DNA from: Cyanobium sp. Aljojuca 7A6
GTDB taxonomy: Bacteria > Cyanobacteriota > Cyanobacteriia > PCC-6307 > Cyanobiaceae
DNA: 64,000 bases
Direction: 5' to 3'
Assembly (NCBI RefSeq): GCF_024346455.1
Contig: NZ_JAGQCY010000013.1
Location: 41,945 to 105,944 of the forward strand
This document shows, in pieces, positions 47,220 to 56,753 of the stretch. The position numbers and the translations under genes were made by a program. The notes under the pieces are model-generated. The model saw nothing but the letters and a program-made list of their open reading frames with translations, did no database searches and was not told the origin of the DNA. Each line of letters begins with the position of its first letter. The stretch's first letter is position 1.

Positions 47220-48779
47220 TCAGCTGAGGGGGGAGCCAGCCGGGGGCACGAAGCCCTCGGGCAGGCGTCGGGTGGAACGGTCGCCCAGCTTGGCGAACAG
47301 ACCGAATTCCACTTGCTCACCGAGATCGGGGTCGATACCGGCGAAGACATCACGGTAGAGGGTGCGGGCACCGTGCCAGATGTGGCCGAAGAAGAAGAGA
47401 AGGGCGAAGCAGGCATGGCCGAAGGTGAACCAGCCGCGGGGTGAACTGCGGAAGGTGCCGTCGGAGTGGTAGGTCTCACGGTCGAACTCGAAGGCCTCGC
47501 CAAGCTGGGCCTTGCGGGCCAGTCGCTTGACGTCGGCGGGATCGGTGAACGTCTGACCGTTGAGGGCACCGCCATAGACGGTGGCCGTCACGCCCTGCTG
47601 CTCGAAGGAGTACTTCGCCTCGGCACGACGGAAGGGAATGTCGGCGCGGACGATGCCCTGATCGTCCTGGAGGACCACCGGGAAGTTCTCGAAGAAGTTG
47701 GGCAGGCGACGGACTTCTAGGTCATGGCCTTGCTTGTCGGTGAAGGAGATGTGCCCGATCCAGGAGGTGGGCAGGCCGTCACCGTTGATCATCGGGCCAA
47801 CGCGGAACAGGCCACCCTTGGCGGGGCTGTTGCCCACATAGTCGTAGAAGGCGAGCTTCTCGGGAATGGCCGCGAAGGCCTCTTCCTTGGTGGCGCCGTT
47901 GTCCATGGCGGTCTGGACGCGACGGTTGATCTCCGTCTTGAAGTAGTTCTGATCCCACTGGTAGCGGGTGGGTCCGAACAGTTCCACCGGTGTGGCGGCC
48001 GAGCCGTACCACATGGTTCCGGCCACGATGAAGGCCGCGAAGAACACCGCCGCGATGGCGCTGGCCAGGACCGTCTCGATGTTGCCCATGCGAAGCGCCT
48101 TGTAGAGGCGCTCCGGCGGACGGGTGGTGATGTGGAAGATGCCGGCGATGATGCCGACGATGCCGGCGGCAATGTGGTGCGCCACGATCCCCCCTGGGTT
48201 GAAGGGGTTGAAGCCTTCAGGTCCCCAGGAGGGTTGCACCGCTTCGAGGTGGCCCGTGAGGCTGTAAGGATCCGAGATCCACATCCCCGGTCCGAAGACG
48301 CCGGTGAGGTGGAAGGCTCCGAAGCCGAAGCAGCCCAGGCCGGCCAGCAGCAGGTGGATGCCGAAGATCTTGGGGAGGTCGAGGGCTGGCTCCCCGGAGC
48401 GGGGGTCCTGCCAGATCTCGAGATCCCAGTAGGTCCAGTGCCAGATGGCGGCAAGGAAGAGCAGGCCACTGAAGATGATGTGGGCCGCAGCCACGCCTTC
48501 GAAGCTCCAGAAGCCGGGGTCGACGCCGGTTTCACCGGTGACACTCCAGCCCCCCCAGCTGCCTGTCACGCCCAGGCGGGCCATGAAGGGCATGACGAAC
48601 ATGCCCTGGCGCCACATGGGGTTGAGGACCTGGTCGGAGGGGTCGAAGATCGCAAGCTCATAGAGCGCCATGGAGCCGGCCCAGCCGGCTACCAGGGCGG
48701 TGTGCATGAGGTGCACGGCCAGCAGTCGGCCCGGGTCGTTGATGACGACCGTGTGCACCCGGTACCAGGGCAATCCCAT
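47220..48779 (-). CDS. psbB: Photosystem II CP47 chlorophyll-binding protein
   Basis: CP47 is the inner antenna beside D2. The 519-residue product begins [20 protein letters not shown] and keeps the six-helix pattern with chlorophyll histidines (for example [40 protein letters not shown]) and the large lumenal loop E. The long in-frame extension beyond 48779 (to 49667) overlaps the ferredoxin and psbM genes on the other strand and is not real. The C-terminus is [10 protein letters not shown]. Confidence 0.98.
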   Translation of the reverse strand: MGLPWYRVHTVVINDPGRLLAVHLMHTALVAGWAGSMALYELAIFDPSDQVLNPMWRQGMFVMPFMARLGVTGSWGGWSVTGETGVDPGFWSFEGVAAAHIIFSGLLFLAAIWHWTYWDLEIWQDPRSGEPALDLPKIFGIHLLLAGLGCFGFGAFHLTGVFGPGMWISDPYSLTGHLEAVQPSWGPEGFNPFNPGGIVAHHIAAGIVGIIAGIFHITTRPPERLYKALRMGNIETVLASAIAAVFFAAFIVAGTMWYGSAATPVELFGPTRYQWDQNYFKTEINRRVQTAMDNGATKEEAFAAIPEKLAFYDYVGNSPAKGGLFRVGPMINGDGLPTSWIGHISFTDKQGHDLEVRRLPNFFENFPVVLQDDQGIVRADIPFRRAEAKYSFEQQGVTATVYGGALNGQTFTDPADVKRLARKAQLGEAFEFDRETYHSDGTFRSSPRGWFTFGHACFALLFFFGHIWHGARTLYRDVFAGIDPDLGEQVEFGLFAKLGDRSTRRLPEGFVPPAGSPLS

Positions 48780-48971
48780 TGGGGGGTCAGGTCTGGGTTG
48801 ACAGTTGCCAAAGCCGATCGCCGGAGCGATGGCGGCTAAGGAGACGCTCGGTGAATACCGATCCGTGCTGGCGATGGTAAGGGTTGCGGGCAACGCCACG
48901 GGGCCCAGGTAACGGACCGCAACGGCGCGATCCAGAATGGAAGCCCACCTGTTCCCCGAGAGGCTGCTGCC

Positions 48972-49472
48972 ATGCCCGTGATCCGGTTCGTGCGTGAGCA
49001 GCGCGACGTGGAGTGCTACCCGGGGGAGAACCTCCGCGAGGTGGCCCTGCGCGAAGGCATTGAGCTTTACGGCCTCAAGGGCCGCCTGGGCAACTGTGGT
49101 GGCTGCGGCCAGTGCATCACCTGCTTTGTGGAGGTGGTGGAGGGAGGCGCGCACAATGCGCTCACCGAGCTGACGTCGGTGGAACTGCTGAAGCTGAAAC
49201 GGCGCCCCCAGACCTGGCGGCTGGCCTGCCAGGCCCTGGTGGAGAAATCGGTGATGGTGCTCACCAAACCCCAGGTGGGACTGGGCGACCGTGAGGGCGA
49301 ATTGATCCGGGCCCGCTCCCTGCCCCTGCCGGAGGGCCCCACCGCCTGGCCCGAGCCTCCCGCTGCACCGCAGCAGGAGGATTCTCAGGAGGGGCTGACG
49401 GCACATGAAGGAGCGGCGTCTCCATCCACAACGAGCGATGAAGGGGGCGTCCTTCCTGCCGATGGGCGGTGA
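48972..49472 (+). CDS. [2Fe-2S] ferredoxin adjacent to psbB
   Basis: The 166-residue protein has a ferredoxin domain (1-100) with cysteines 42, 45, 48 and 51 in [12 protein letters not shown] and Cys86 in WRLACQAL, a plant-type [2Fe-2S] pattern with an extra cysteine. A 65-residue acidic, Pro/Ala/Ser-rich tail follows, probably disordered. The gene commonly lies between psbB and psbM in cyanobacteria and is suspected to act in photosystem II assembly or stress electron transfer. It is divergent from psbB (192 bp). Confidence 0.88.
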   Translation: MPVIRFVREQRDVECYPGENLREVALREGIELYGLKGRLGNCGGCGQCITCFVEVVEGGAHNALTELTSVELLKLKRRPQTWRLACQALVEKSVMVLTKPQVGLGDREGELIRARSLPLPEGPTAWPEPPAAPQQEDSQEGLTAHEGAASPSTTSDEGGVLPADGR

Positions 49473-49499
49473 TACCTTCTCAGAACCTCTCCAGCAGTC

Positions 49500-49607
49500 A
49501 TGGAAACCAACGACCTCGGCTTCGTTGCCAGCCTTCTGTTCGTTCTGGTTCCCGCCGTCTTCCTGATCATTCTTTACATCCAGACGAACAGCCGCCAGGG
49601 CGGCTGA
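49500..49607 (+). CDS. psbM: Photosystem II protein PsbM
   Basis: A 35-residue single-span subunit beginning [20 protein letters not shown] and ending IQTNSRQGG, matching PsbM. It sits at the photosystem II dimer interface. It follows the ferredoxin gene by 27 bp on the same strand and is convergent with the universal stress protein gene. Confidence 0.97.
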   Translation: METNDLGFVASLLFVLVPAVFLIILYIQTNSRQGG

Positions 49608-49614
49608 GCCGGGT

Positions 49615-50475
49615 TCAGCGGGCCCGCCCCTCCGGCTCCCGCACAAGCAGCACCGGAGCCGGAGCATGCACCCGGATGTAGTCGCTCACCGAGCTGCCCA
49701 GAAGCTTGTCGAGATCCACCAGGGCTCTGGCCACAAGTGGTCTGCGGTCCTGGGAGGCGATCACCACCAGATCCGCCTTGACGTCCTCAGCGGTGGTGCA
49801 CACACCGCGGGCAATGTCACCCGTGCGATGCAGCCCCTTCATCTCCACACCGAAGCTGCGCGCCCGCTGGATCGCCTTCAGCAGCACGTCGTCCCCGGGG
49901 GTGCGCCCTCCCCGTGAGGGTGTGATGTCCTGACGGGACACGTGCACGCCGGTGAGGCTGCCGCCAGGGATGCCCTGCACCAGCTCACAGGCCAGCCTCA
50001 GGGCGTCGTCGCCCACACCGGTGCCGTCGATGGCCACCAGGACCCGGTTGATGGCCTTCACGTAAAGGTCGTCGCGGACCAGCAGCATGGGACGGGTCGA
50101 CAGCTGGAAGACGTACTGGCTGGTGCTGTTGCCCAGGATCGACTGCAGCCTGCCCAGCCCCCGCGATCCCATCACGATCAGATCGGCCTCCAGTTCATCG
50201 GCCACCTTGAGCACGGTCAGCTTGGTATCGCCTTCGCGCACCACGATGTTGACTTCGGCTGGGGTCAGGCCGAGGCGCTCAATGGCCTCCTTGACCAGAA
50301 TTTCGGCCTGCTGACGATGGGCTTCCAGATCGAGCCCCCCCTGCTCGGGAATCACGTGCAGAAGGTTGATCCGGGCCTGTCGGCAGGGGGGGATATCGCG
50401 CAGGAGGCGGACCATCTCCTCGACATGGCCCTTGCCGGAATCGGCGATCAGCAGGTTGCGGAACACGGACATCAA
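49615..50475 (-). CDS. Universal stress protein, tandem UspA domains
   Basis: The 286-residue protein has two Usp domains: about 1-140 with the ATP-binding motif [20 protein letters not shown], and 141-286 with the weaker motif [20 protein letters not shown] followed by [11 protein letters not shown]. Each ends in an APVLLV/RPMLLV strand. Tandem Usp proteins respond to stress and starvation; the ligand is probably ATP in the first domain only. MM at the start leaves ATG 50475 or 50472. Confidence 0.9.
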   Translation of the reverse strand: MMSVFRNLLIADSGKGHVEEMVRLLRDIPPCRQARINLLHVIPEQGGLDLEAHRQQAEILVKEAIERLGLTPAEVNIVVREGDTKLTVLKVADELEADLIVMGSRGLGRLQSILGNSTSQYVFQLSTRPMLLVRDDLYVKAINRVLVAIDGTGVGDDALRLACELVQGIPGGSLTGVHVSRQDITPSRGGRTPGDDVLLKAIQRARSFGVEMKGLHRTGDIARGVCTTAEDVKADLVVIASQDRRPLVARALVDLDKLLGSSVSDYIRVHAPAPVLLVREPEGRAR

Positions 50476-50537
50476 AATGGCTCGGCATCAGCCTATGGCT
50501 GATCCCCATTCCGCACTCTCCCGTGGTGAAGACCGTG

Positions 50538-51002
50538 ATGCAGCGTCCGGAGCAGGCGTGGTGGCGACTGCAGCGGCGGGTGCTGCCCCAGCACACCGAC
50601 CATGCCGGGGTGATGTGGCACGGGGCCTATCTGGCCTGGCTGGAGGAGGCCCGGGTCGAGGCCCTGGCCCAGGCCGGCGTGGCCTATAGCGCCCTCTCTG
50701 CACGGGGGCTGGAATTACCGGTGGTGGGCCTGCGCATCGATTACCGCCAGGCCCTGCTCCACGGTGACGGCGTCGAGATCCGCAGCAAGGTGCTGCCGCG
50801 GGTGGGGTTGAAGCTCCCCTGGCTCAGCCACTTCATCCGCCCCGACGGGACCGTGGCGGCAGAAGCCTGCGTCGATCTGGTACTGGTGGAGCTCGCCAGT
50901 GGCCCTTCGCGGCGACGCTTGCTGCGGCGGTTGCCGGAGGACCTGGAGCAGGCCCTGGCCATCCTGCGGTCGGGACCGCCCGGGAGCGCCGGTCATTTAT
51001 AG
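50538..51002 (+). CDS. Hotdog-fold acyl-CoA thioesterase (4HBT)
   Basis: From ATG 50538 the protein has 154 residues. The 4HBT pattern is clear: VLPQHTDHAGVMWHGAYLAW (about 15-34, with the catalytic Asp and the HGAYL turn), EEARVEALAQAGV, then IDYRQALLHGDGVEIRSKV. Cyanobacterial homologues include the DHNA-CoA thioesterase of phylloquinone synthesis, and that is one candidate. GTG 50523 is an alternative start. dprA follows 38 bp downstream of its stop, on the same strand. Confidence 0.82.
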   Translation: MQRPEQAWWRLQRRVLPQHTDHAGVMWHGAYLAWLEEARVEALAQAGVAYSALSARGLELPVVGLRIDYRQALLHGDGVEIRSKVLPRVGLKLPWLSHFIRPDGTVAAEACVDLVLVELASGPSRRRLLRRLPEDLEQALAILRSGPPGSAGHL

Positions 51003-51040
51003 TACGCTTGTACTGTTGTTCTGGCCGTGGGGCGCTGCGG

Positions 51041-52204
51041 ATGGGAGATCTGGTGCAGGGTTCTTTCCCCCGCCAAGTGGCCCCTATCTGGGATCGGCAG
51101 CGGCGCCTTTGGTGGCTGCTCTGGAGCCGCTGCCCCGGGCTCGGCTGGCAGCGGCTGCGGTCCCTTGAGGCCTGCTGTGGCGGGCTGGCCGGAGCCTGGG
51201 AGGCTTCTGCGGATGAGCTGGCGGCGGTGCCGGGTCTGGGGCGTGAGCTGGTGGCGGCGGTGGAGCGGTTTCGCCATGGCTGGGGCCCCCGGCCCCTGGA
51301 GGCCTTCGCACCGCGATGCCGCTTTGGCCGTGGGGTGCTGGTGCCGGGGGATCGGAGCTGGCCGACGGGCCTGCGGGAGCTGCAGCGGCCTCCCCTGCAG
51401 CTCTGCTGGCAAGGGCGGGGCAGCCTCTGGCCCCACCTGGGCCATGGCCGCTCGGTAGCCGTGGTGGGGACCCGACGTCCATCCCTGCATGGCCTCTCGA
51501 TGGCCCGCGCCATCGGCGCCGCCCTGGCCGAGGCGGGCTGGCCCGTGCTGAGCGGTCTGGCCGAAGGCATCGATGGCGCTGTCCATGGGGGCTGTCTGGC
51601 GGCCGGCGGGGCTCCTGTCGGGGTGCTGGGTACACCACTGGGCCGCGCCTACCCCCTCCACCATGCGGCGCTGCAAAATCAGGTGGCCCGTGAGGGCCTG
51701 CTCGTGAGCGAGCTGGCCGAGGGGGGCAGGGTCCGGCCCGGCAGCTTCGTCGCCCGCAACCGCCTGCTGGTGGCCATGGCGGCGGCAGTGGTGGTGGTGG
51801 AGTGTCCGGTGGCCAGCGGGGCGCTGCATTCGGCCGAGCTGGCCTGGCAGCAGGAGCTACCGCTCTGGGTGGTGCCGGCTGATGCTGGCCGCGCCTCGGC
51901 CATGGGCAGCAACCGGTTGCTGGCCAGGGGCGCCACCCCCCTGCTCCTCCCCGCCGACCTGATCGGCCAGCTGGGCAGGGGGCCCCTGGCCCGGCGGCCC
52001 CCCGCCGACGACCCTGCTCCGGCCAGGGGGTGTCAGGGGGCGGAGGCGGAAGGGTTGCTGGCGGCCGTGGGCGGCGGCGCCAGCCTTGAGCAGCTGAGCC
52101 TTGCGCTCGACCGCCCCATGGCCGAGCTGATGCCCCGGCTTCTCGAGCTGGAATTGGACGGGCTGCTGCGGGCCGAGGCCGGCCTCTGCTGGCGACCCTG
52201 CTGA
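51041..52204 (+). CDS. dprA: DNA processing protein DprA
   Basis: DprA loads RecA on incoming single-stranded DNA during transformation. The 387-residue product has an N-terminal helix-hairpin region (about 45-75; LAAVPGLGRELVAAVERF), the Rossmann core SVAVVGTRRPSLHGLSMARA and PVLSGLAEGIDGAVHGGCL, and GSFVARNRLLVAMAAAVVVV. The C-terminal 70 residues form a winged helix (LEQLSLALDRPMAELMPRLL). The start could be ATG 51041 or, in the upstream frame, 51008. comF, another competence gene, lies 10 kb away. Confidence 0.93.
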   Translation: MGDLVQGSFPRQVAPIWDRQRRLWWLLWSRCPGLGWQRLRSLEACCGGLAGAWEASADELAAVPGLGRELVAAVERFRHGWGPRPLEAFAPRCRFGRGVLVPGDRSWPTGLRELQRPPLQLCWQGRGSLWPHLGHGRSVAVVGTRRPSLHGLSMARAIGAALAEAGWPVLSGLAEGIDGAVHGGCLAAGGAPVGVLGTPLGRAYPLHHAALQNQVAREGLLVSELAEGGRVRPGSFVARNRLLVAMAAAVVVVECPVASGALHSAELAWQQELPLWVVPADAGRASAMGSNRLLARGATPLLLPADLIGQLGRGPLARRPPADDPAPARGCQGAEAEGLLAAVGGGASLEQLSLALDRPMAELMPRLLELELDGLLRAEAGLCWRPC

Positions 52205-52247
52205 GGCCACCCCTGATGAGATTGCCACTGCTGATTAGGCTTCCCCC

Positions 52248-53183
52248 ATGGTTTTCCAGGTCGGCACCGTCCCCGTCTCTGCGCCCCCGGCGGATGGCCC
52301 TGACGGCCTGATGATCACGGCGTCGGAGCTGCTGGGCTGGCGCCGCCGCCTGCTGGCCCTCGGCGGCGAGGCCACCGCCCTCGACTGGCTGCTGGATCTG
52401 GGCGCCGGTCTGCGCTGGAGCCAGTTGCAGGCGCTGTGGTGCCATCCGCAGGCCGAGGTTCGGCTGCACCGCTCGCTGGAGGGGCTGGAAGCCCTCTGGC
52501 GCCGCCACCTCCACACCCATGAGCCCCTCCAGTACCTGGTGGGCCGCTGCCCCTGGCGCGACCTGGAGCTGCCCGTGGCGCCCGGGGTGCTGATCCCCCG
52601 GCAGGAAACGGAGCTGCTGGTCGATCTGGCCCTGTCGCTGGGGCCCGCAGCGCGCCCACCATCCCGCTGGGCCGATCTGGGCACCGGCTCCGGTTGCCTG
52701 GCCATCGCCCTGGCCCGCAGCCTTCCTGAGAGTCGTGGCTTCGCGGCGGAGGCCAGCCCGGAGGCCCTCGTCCAGGCGATTGCCAACCTGACCCGGTGGG
52801 ACCTGCAGCAGCGCGTCACCCCGCTGGCGGGTGACTGGTGGCAGCCGTTGGCGCCCTGGTGGGGGGCGCTGGATCTGGTGGTGAGTAACCCCCCCTACAT
52901 CCCCAGCGCCACCCTCCTGGAGCTGGATCCAGTGGTGCGGAATCACGAACCCCGCCTGGCCCTCGATGGCGGCCCCGACGGGCTGGCGGCCATCCGTTCG
53001 ATCGTGGCGGGCAGCCCCAGGGGCCTGGCCCCCGGGGGCCTGTTGCTGCTGGAGCACCACCACGACCAGAGCGAAGCGGTCGGCGAGCTGCTGCGCGCCG
53101 CCGGCCTGGAACGGCTCGGGGTGCATGCCGACCTGGAGGGCCGGGCCCGATTCGCCAGTGGCTGGAGGCCCTGCGTCCGATGA
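52248..53183 (+). CDS. prmC: Release factor glutamine methyltransferase PrmC
   Basis: PrmC methylates the Gln of GGQ in class I release factors. The 311-residue product has the N-terminal helical domain (about 22-85), a SAM motif ADLGTGSGCLAIALA (about 143) and the catalytic VVSNPPYIPSATLLE (about 210). The start may instead be ATG 52311 (MITASELLGWRRRLL), which resembles other PrmC N-termini better. It overlaps tsaC by 4 bp. Confidence 0.93.
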   Translation: MVFQVGTVPVSAPPADGPDGLMITASELLGWRRRLLALGGEATALDWLLDLGAGLRWSQLQALWCHPQAEVRLHRSLEGLEALWRRHLHTHEPLQYLVGRCPWRDLELPVAPGVLIPRQETELLVDLALSLGPAARPPSRWADLGTGSGCLAIALARSLPESRGFAAEASPEALVQAIANLTRWDLQQRVTPLAGDWWQPLAPWWGALDLVVSNPPYIPSATLLELDPVVRNHEPRLALDGGPDGLAAIRSIVAGSPRGLAPGGLLLLEHHHDQSEAVGELLRAAGLERLGVHADLEGRARFASGWRPCVR

Positions 53184-53776
53184 AGGGTCCTGAGCACCTG
53201 GCCAGGCGATTGGCGCAGGGGGAGGCGGTCCTGTTCCCCACCGACACACTGCCGGCCCTGGCCGCCCGGCCCGAGGCGGCGGCCCTGCTGTGGCGCTTGA
53301 AGCAACGCCCCGCCGACAAGCCGCTGATCCTGATGGGGGCGGATCTGCCCCAGCTGGAGGAAGCCCTGGGCGTGCCCTGGCCGCCGGCCTGGCTCGATCA
53401 GGCCCGGCGCAGCTGGCCAGGGGCCGTCACACTGGTGTTGCCGATCGCTGGTGCGATGACCACCCATCTCCATCCAGGGGGAACGAGCCTGGGGCTGCGC
53501 GTCCCGGCCTGCGAGCGGGCGCGCCAGCTTCTGCGCCTCAGTGGCCCCCTGGCCACCACCAGTGCCAACCGTTCCGGCGAGCCCCCCGCCACCACGGCAG
53601 GCGAGGCGGCCCGTCAGTTCCCCGGACTGTCCCTGCTTGAGCCCTTGCCCTGGCCGGCGGGATCCGGGCAGGCCAGCGCGGTTCTGGCCTGGCGGGGGCC
53701 GGAGCACGGAAGCTTCGACGCGTGGAGCGTGCTCCGGCCCGGGGCCCCTGAGGCGTCGGGCCGGGGGAGCGCCTGA
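53180..53776 (+). CDS. tsaC: L-threonylcarbamoyladenylate synthase (TsaC/Sua5 family)
   Basis: TsaC makes threonylcarbamoyl-AMP for the t6A37 tRNA modification. The 198-residue product has VLFPTDTLPALAARPEAA (about 16), KQRPADKPLILMGADL (about 42), WPGAVTLVLP and LATTSANRSGEPP, all YrdC-domain hallmarks. It lacks the extra Sua5 domain. It overlaps prmC by 4 bp (ATGA) and the small membrane ORF by 1 bp, so the three are likely one transcript. Confidence 0.94.
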   Translation: MKGPEHLARRLAQGEAVLFPTDTLPALAARPEAAALLWRLKQRPADKPLILMGADLPQLEEALGVPWPPAWLDQARRSWPGAVTLVLPIAGAMTTHLHPGGTSLGLRVPACERARQLLRLSGPLATTSANRSGEPPATTAGEAARQFPGLSLLEPLPWPAGSGQASAVLAWRGPEHGSFDAWSVLRPGAPEASGRGSA

Positions 53777-53928
53777 TGCTGCCCCTGCTGCTGGCGGTGT
53801 TGCTGACGGTGAGCCTCAGCCACTGGTTTCTGGTGCCCCTGGTCCATCTGGCTACCCCCCTGTTCAATCTGGGTTGGCTGGGTTGGCTGGGCTTGGCGGC
53901 GTTGCTGTGGCTGTTCGCCGGAGCATGA
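53776..53928 (+). CDS. Small hydrophobic membrane protein (50 aa)
   Basis: ATG 53776 overlaps the tsaC stop (TGATG). The 50 residues hold two hydrophobic segments (LLLAVLLTVSLSHWFLVPLV and NLGWLGWLGLAALLWLFAGA), a likely hairpin of two membrane helices. The overlap suggests a real gene, but no family is recognised. Confidence 0.5.
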   Translation: MLPLLLAVLLTVSLSHWFLVPLVHLATPLFNLGWLGWLGLAALLWLFAGA

Positions 53929-54003
53929 TGCCCAGATAGCGAAGGGCTGTCCTGCGGCCGCACCTACTCCATGGCGCCGACGGAGGCGTGCTGAACGCCC
54001 CCC

Positions 54004-54657
54004 ATGATCCTTCCCAGCGCCGGCGATCCCGGGCTCGCCGCCTTCGGCTCCAGCCTGACGGCCATCACCCTGGCGGAGCTGGGGGACAAGACCTTCTTCA
54101 TGGCCCTGATCCTGGCGGCGCGCCATCGCCCCCGCTGGGTGTTCCTCGGGGCCTTCGCGGCGCTCAGCCTGGTCACCCTGTTGTCCCTGGGCATGGGCTA
54201 CGGGCTGAGGGAGTGGCTGCCCCAGTCCGTAGTTCCCTGGCTGGCGGCGGCCCTGTTCCTCGGGTTCGGCGTCAAGTTGCTGGTGGATGCGGCCGGCCTG
54301 CCCGCCGATGCCGCCAAGGAGGAGGCCCGGGAGGCCGAGGCGGCGATCGACGCCGCCGAGAGCGATGGCAGCATCCGCGGTCCGGGCGCCGTGATCTGGG
54401 AGGCTTTCGTGCTGGTGTTCCTGGCCGAACTGGGGGATCGCACCCAGTTCGCCACCATCTTTCTGGCGGCGGCGCCGGCCTTCAGCTTCGCCGGCCTGCT
54501 GGCCGGCACGCTGCTGGGCCATGCCCTGGTGACCTGGCTGGCGGTGGGTGCGGGCCAGTGGATCGGTAGCAGGATCAGTGAGCGGGTGCTGTACCGCCTC
54601 AGCGGTGGCCTGTTCCTGGCCTTCGGTGTCCTGGCGCTCTGGCAGGCGATCGGTTAG
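54004..54657 (+). CDS. GDT1/TMEM165-family (UPF0016) cation transporter
   Basis: The 217-residue membrane protein has two copies of the family motif E-x-G-D-(K/R)-(T/S): LAELGDKTFFMALILAARHR (about 24) and LAELGDRTQFATIFLAAAPA (about 140), each in a three-helix half, separated by an acidic loop (about 100-125). The family exports Mn2+ or Ca2+ in exchange for protons; cyanobacterial members protect against Mn toxicity and feed photosystem II assembly. The role in Mn transport is inference from the family. Confidence 0.87.
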   Translation: MILPSAGDPGLAAFGSSLTAITLAELGDKTFFMALILAARHRPRWVFLGAFAALSLVTLLSLGMGYGLREWLPQSVVPWLAAALFLGFGVKLLVDAAGLPADAAKEEAREAEAAIDAAESDGSIRGPGAVIWEAFVLVFLAELGDRTQFATIFLAAAPAFSFAGLLAGTLLGHALVTWLAVGAGQWIGSRISERVLYRLSGGLFLAFGVLALWQAIG

Positions 54658-54663
54658 AGCCCC

Positions 54664-55005
54664 TCAGCGGCTGGCGGGCTGCTGCAGATCCCAGCGGAAC
54701 AGGCCCCGCAGTGTGGGCTGCTGGAACGGGCCCTCCTCCATCGTCGGGGTGAAATCCACCCTCTCGTTGACAGGAACCGTCAGGGGGCGCGCCGGGGGGC
54801 CAACGGCCGGCGGTGTTTTGCTCCCAGCCGTTGGTGCGGGGCCGCTGGGATCCACATAGCGGGTGCGAATGCCCGGACGGCCCAGGATCTCTGCGCCAGA
54901 GCGGGTCGCAGGCTGGGGCGCGATCGGTGGCTGCGGCGGTGGGGCCTGGGCCACATCCCCGGCGAGGGTCACCAGCCCCCCCACCAGCCAGGCATGGCAC
55001 GGCAT
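54664..55005 (-). CDS. Small exported protein, unknown function
   Basis: The 113-residue product has a short signal-peptide-like start (HAWLVGGLVTLAGDVAQA), a Pro/Ala-rich mid-region (PPPQPPIAPQPATRSGAEIL) and a C-terminus EEGPFQQPTLRGLFRWDLQQ. No family recognised. It is convergent with the GDT1-type gene (6 bp) and lies 67 bp downstream of tRNA-Thr. Coding status is fair on codon bias alone. Confidence 0.5.
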   Translation of the reverse strand: MPCHAWLVGGLVTLAGDVAQAPPPQPPIAPQPATRSGAEILGRPGIRTRYVDPSGPAPTAGSKTPPAVGPPARPLTVPVNERVDFTPTMEEGPFQQPTLRGLFRWDLQQPASR

Positions 55006-55072
55006 GACATCGCCTCCCGCTTGCTGTGATCGGGTGATGGTAAGGGAGGTGGATCCGTTCTCCTTCCAGGCA

Positions 55073-55144
55073 AGCCGGCTAACGGATTTGAACCGATGGC
55101 CTTCGCTTTACAAAAGCGCTGCTCTACCACTGAGCTAAGCCGGC
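55073..55144 (-). tRNA. trnT: tRNA-Thr (UGU)
   Basis: A 72-nt cloverleaf on the minus strand: acceptor GCCGGCT/AGCCGGC, D-arm TAGCTCAGTGGTAGAGCA, anticodon loop TTTTGTAAA (TGT) and T-loop TTCAAAT. CCA is not encoded. Confidence 0.96.
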
Positions 55145-55166
55145 ATGGGCCTTGGCCCGGCCCAGC

Positions 55167-55388
55167 CTATCCCTGGGCCAGGGCCCAGAGCAGCAGCTGG
55201 GTGCGGCTGCGACAGCCGGTCTTGGCCAGCAGGTGGGAGACGTGGCACTCCACCGTGCGTGGGCTCAGCACCAGCTGGGCGGCGATGTGGCGGTTGCTGT
55301 CGCCCCGGCGCAGCAGGTCCAGGACCCGTTGTTCGGCCGGGGTGATGCCCACGGGGAAGATGTCTGGCAAGGCGTGGTGTCGCTTCAC
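55167..55388 (-). CDS. LuxR-type helix-turn-helix protein, stand-alone
   Basis: The 73-residue product is little more than a LuxR/GerE DNA-binding domain: GITPAEQRVLDLLRRGDSNR, then HIAAQLVLSPRTVECHVSHL and LAKTGCRSRTQLLLWAL. No receiver domain is encoded. It could act as a small transcription factor or be a stripped response regulator. It lies between tRNA-Thr and minE on the minus strand. Confidence 0.85.
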   Translation of the reverse strand: MKRHHALPDIFPVGITPAEQRVLDLLRRGDSNRHIAAQLVLSPRTVECHVSHLLAKTGCRSRTQLLLWALAQG

Positions 55389-55430
55389 TGCCTGGAGGGT
55401 TCCCGCAGGCCGTCGCCGTGCTGTCCCGCC

Positions 55431-55823
55431 TCAGTCCGGATCGGCGGGGGAGGGGTCTTCCGCCGGTTCGCAGGCCAGGGGAAGGGCCAGCTCCTGCGGG
55501 GCTTCGGGGTCAGGGGCCTGGGCCATGCCCACGGCGGCGGCCGCGGCCACCAGGGCTGGCAGGGGCCGGGCCCGTTTGATCGGCAGGTTGGCCACGAGGG
55601 CGGTGACGCGGTCCTCGGTCTCCAGGCTCACGTCGCCTTCCTCGATGTCGATTTCCACGTAGCGCTGCACCACTTCAAGGATTTCGCGCCGCATCTGCTC
55701 GAGCAGTTCGGGATTGAGATCACTGCGGTCGTGGGCCAGCACCAGCTGCAGCCGCTCCTTGGCCATGGTGCCGCTGGGTTTCTGGCGCCCCAGCAACCGT
55801 TGGAGGAAATCGAACAGCGTCAT
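55431..55823 (-). CDS. minE: Cell division topological specificity factor MinE
   Basis: The 130-residue protein begins [20 protein letters not shown] (membrane-targeting and MinD-binding start), has [20 protein letters not shown] and a beta part [11 protein letters not shown]. After residue 90 it has an Ala/Pro/Glu-rich tail of about 40 residues absent from most MinE proteins. MinE stimulates MinD ATPase and drives pole-to-pole oscillation. It lies 5 bp after minD. Confidence 0.94.
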   Translation of the reverse strand: MTLFDFLQRLLGRQKPSGTMAKERLQLVLAHDRSDLNPELLEQMRREILEVVQRYVEIDIEEGDVSLETEDRVTALVANLPIKRARPLPALVAAAAAVGMAQAPDPEAPQELALPLACEPAEDPSPADPD

Positions 55824-55828
55824 GGTGC

Positions 55829-56662
55829 TCAGAAGAGACCGGTGGTCTTGCGGATCTTGTTCATCAGCCGGGCCCGCAGACCCTTGCGGGCTTTGGAGGG
55901 ATCCTCCACGGGGATGTCCTCACCCCGCAGGCGCCGGGCGATGTTCTGGTAGGCCTTCGCGGCGGGGGATCCGTTGCCGTTGAGGGTGAGCGGCTCCCCC
56001 CGGTTGGTGGACACGATCACCTGCTCGTCCTCCACCACCAGGCCCACCAGGGGCAGGGCCAGGATGTCGGTGACGTCGTCGACGCCCAGCATCTCCTGGC
56101 TGGCCATCATCCGGGGGCGCACCCGGTTCAGCACCAGCTGCACCGGCGTCACGCCCCGGGTGTTGAGCAGGCCGATCACCCGGTCGGCATCCCGCACGGC
56201 CGACACTTCCGGCGTGGTGATCACGATCGCCTCGCGGGCGGCCGCCGCCGCATTCTTGAAGCCGTCCTCGATCCCCGCCGGGCAGTCGATCAGAACGAAG
56301 TCAGCCCGCTCGGCCACCATGGCGACGATGCGCTGCATGTCCTCGGGGGTGAGCCACTCGAGCATCCGGGGATTGCCGGCGGGCAGCAGGGCCAGGTTGG
56401 GCTCCTGCTTGTGCTTCACCAGGGCCTGATCCAGCCGGCAGGTTTCGGCCAGCACCTCCTGGGCGGTGTAGACGATCCGGTTCTCCAGGCCGAGCAGCAG
56501 ATCGAGATTGCGCAGGCCGAAATCGGCATCGAGCACCACGGTGCGCTCCCCCAGGCGGGCCAGGGCGATCCCCAGGTTGGCGGTGAGGGTCGTCTTGCCG
56601 ACGCCACCTTTGCCGGAGCAGATGAGGATGATGCGAGCGGGGGCTGACGTCACGGCGTCCAC
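55829..56662 (-). CDS. minD: Septum site-determining protein MinD
   Basis: The 277-residue ATPase has the deviant Walker [18 protein letters not shown] (about 13-29), [19 protein letters not shown] (about 45), and a C-terminal amphipathic membrane helix ([19 protein letters not shown]). MinD recruits MinC and MinE to the membrane. It precedes minE by 5 bp. minC, normally adjacent, is 2.3 kb away on the other side of three plus-strand genes. Confidence 0.97.
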   Translation of the reverse strand: MDAVTSAPARIILICSGKGGVGKTTLTANLGIALARLGERTVVLDADFGLRNLDLLLGLENRIVYTAQEVLAETCRLDQALVKHKQEPNLALLPAGNPRMLEWLTPEDMQRIVAMVAERADFVLIDCPAGIEDGFKNAAAAAREAIVITTPEVSAVRDADRVIGLLNTRGVTPVQLVLNRVRPRMMASQEMLGVDDVTDILALPLVGLVVEDEQVIVSTNRGEPLTLNGNGSPAAKAYQNIARRLRGEDIPVEDPSKARKGLRARLMNKIRKTTGLF

Positions 56663-56753
56663 GGGCGTCGCGGCAGGTTAGTCCCATTGGGCGAAGTCAC
56701 CGGGCCATGGCCGTGAACTGCCGCTAGAAAGACCTTTCCCTTCCTGCGCCTCG

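Noticed and set aside
48780..49667. In-frame N-terminal extension of psbB by nearly 300 codons
   Set aside because: It runs antisense through the ferredoxin and psbM genes, and CP47 has a fixed N-terminus at MGLPWYR.
51084..53249. 721-codon minus-strand frame opposite dprA and prmC
   Set aside because: Arg/Pro/Ala-rich low-complexity translation without family features, a shadow of GC-rich genes on the plus strand.
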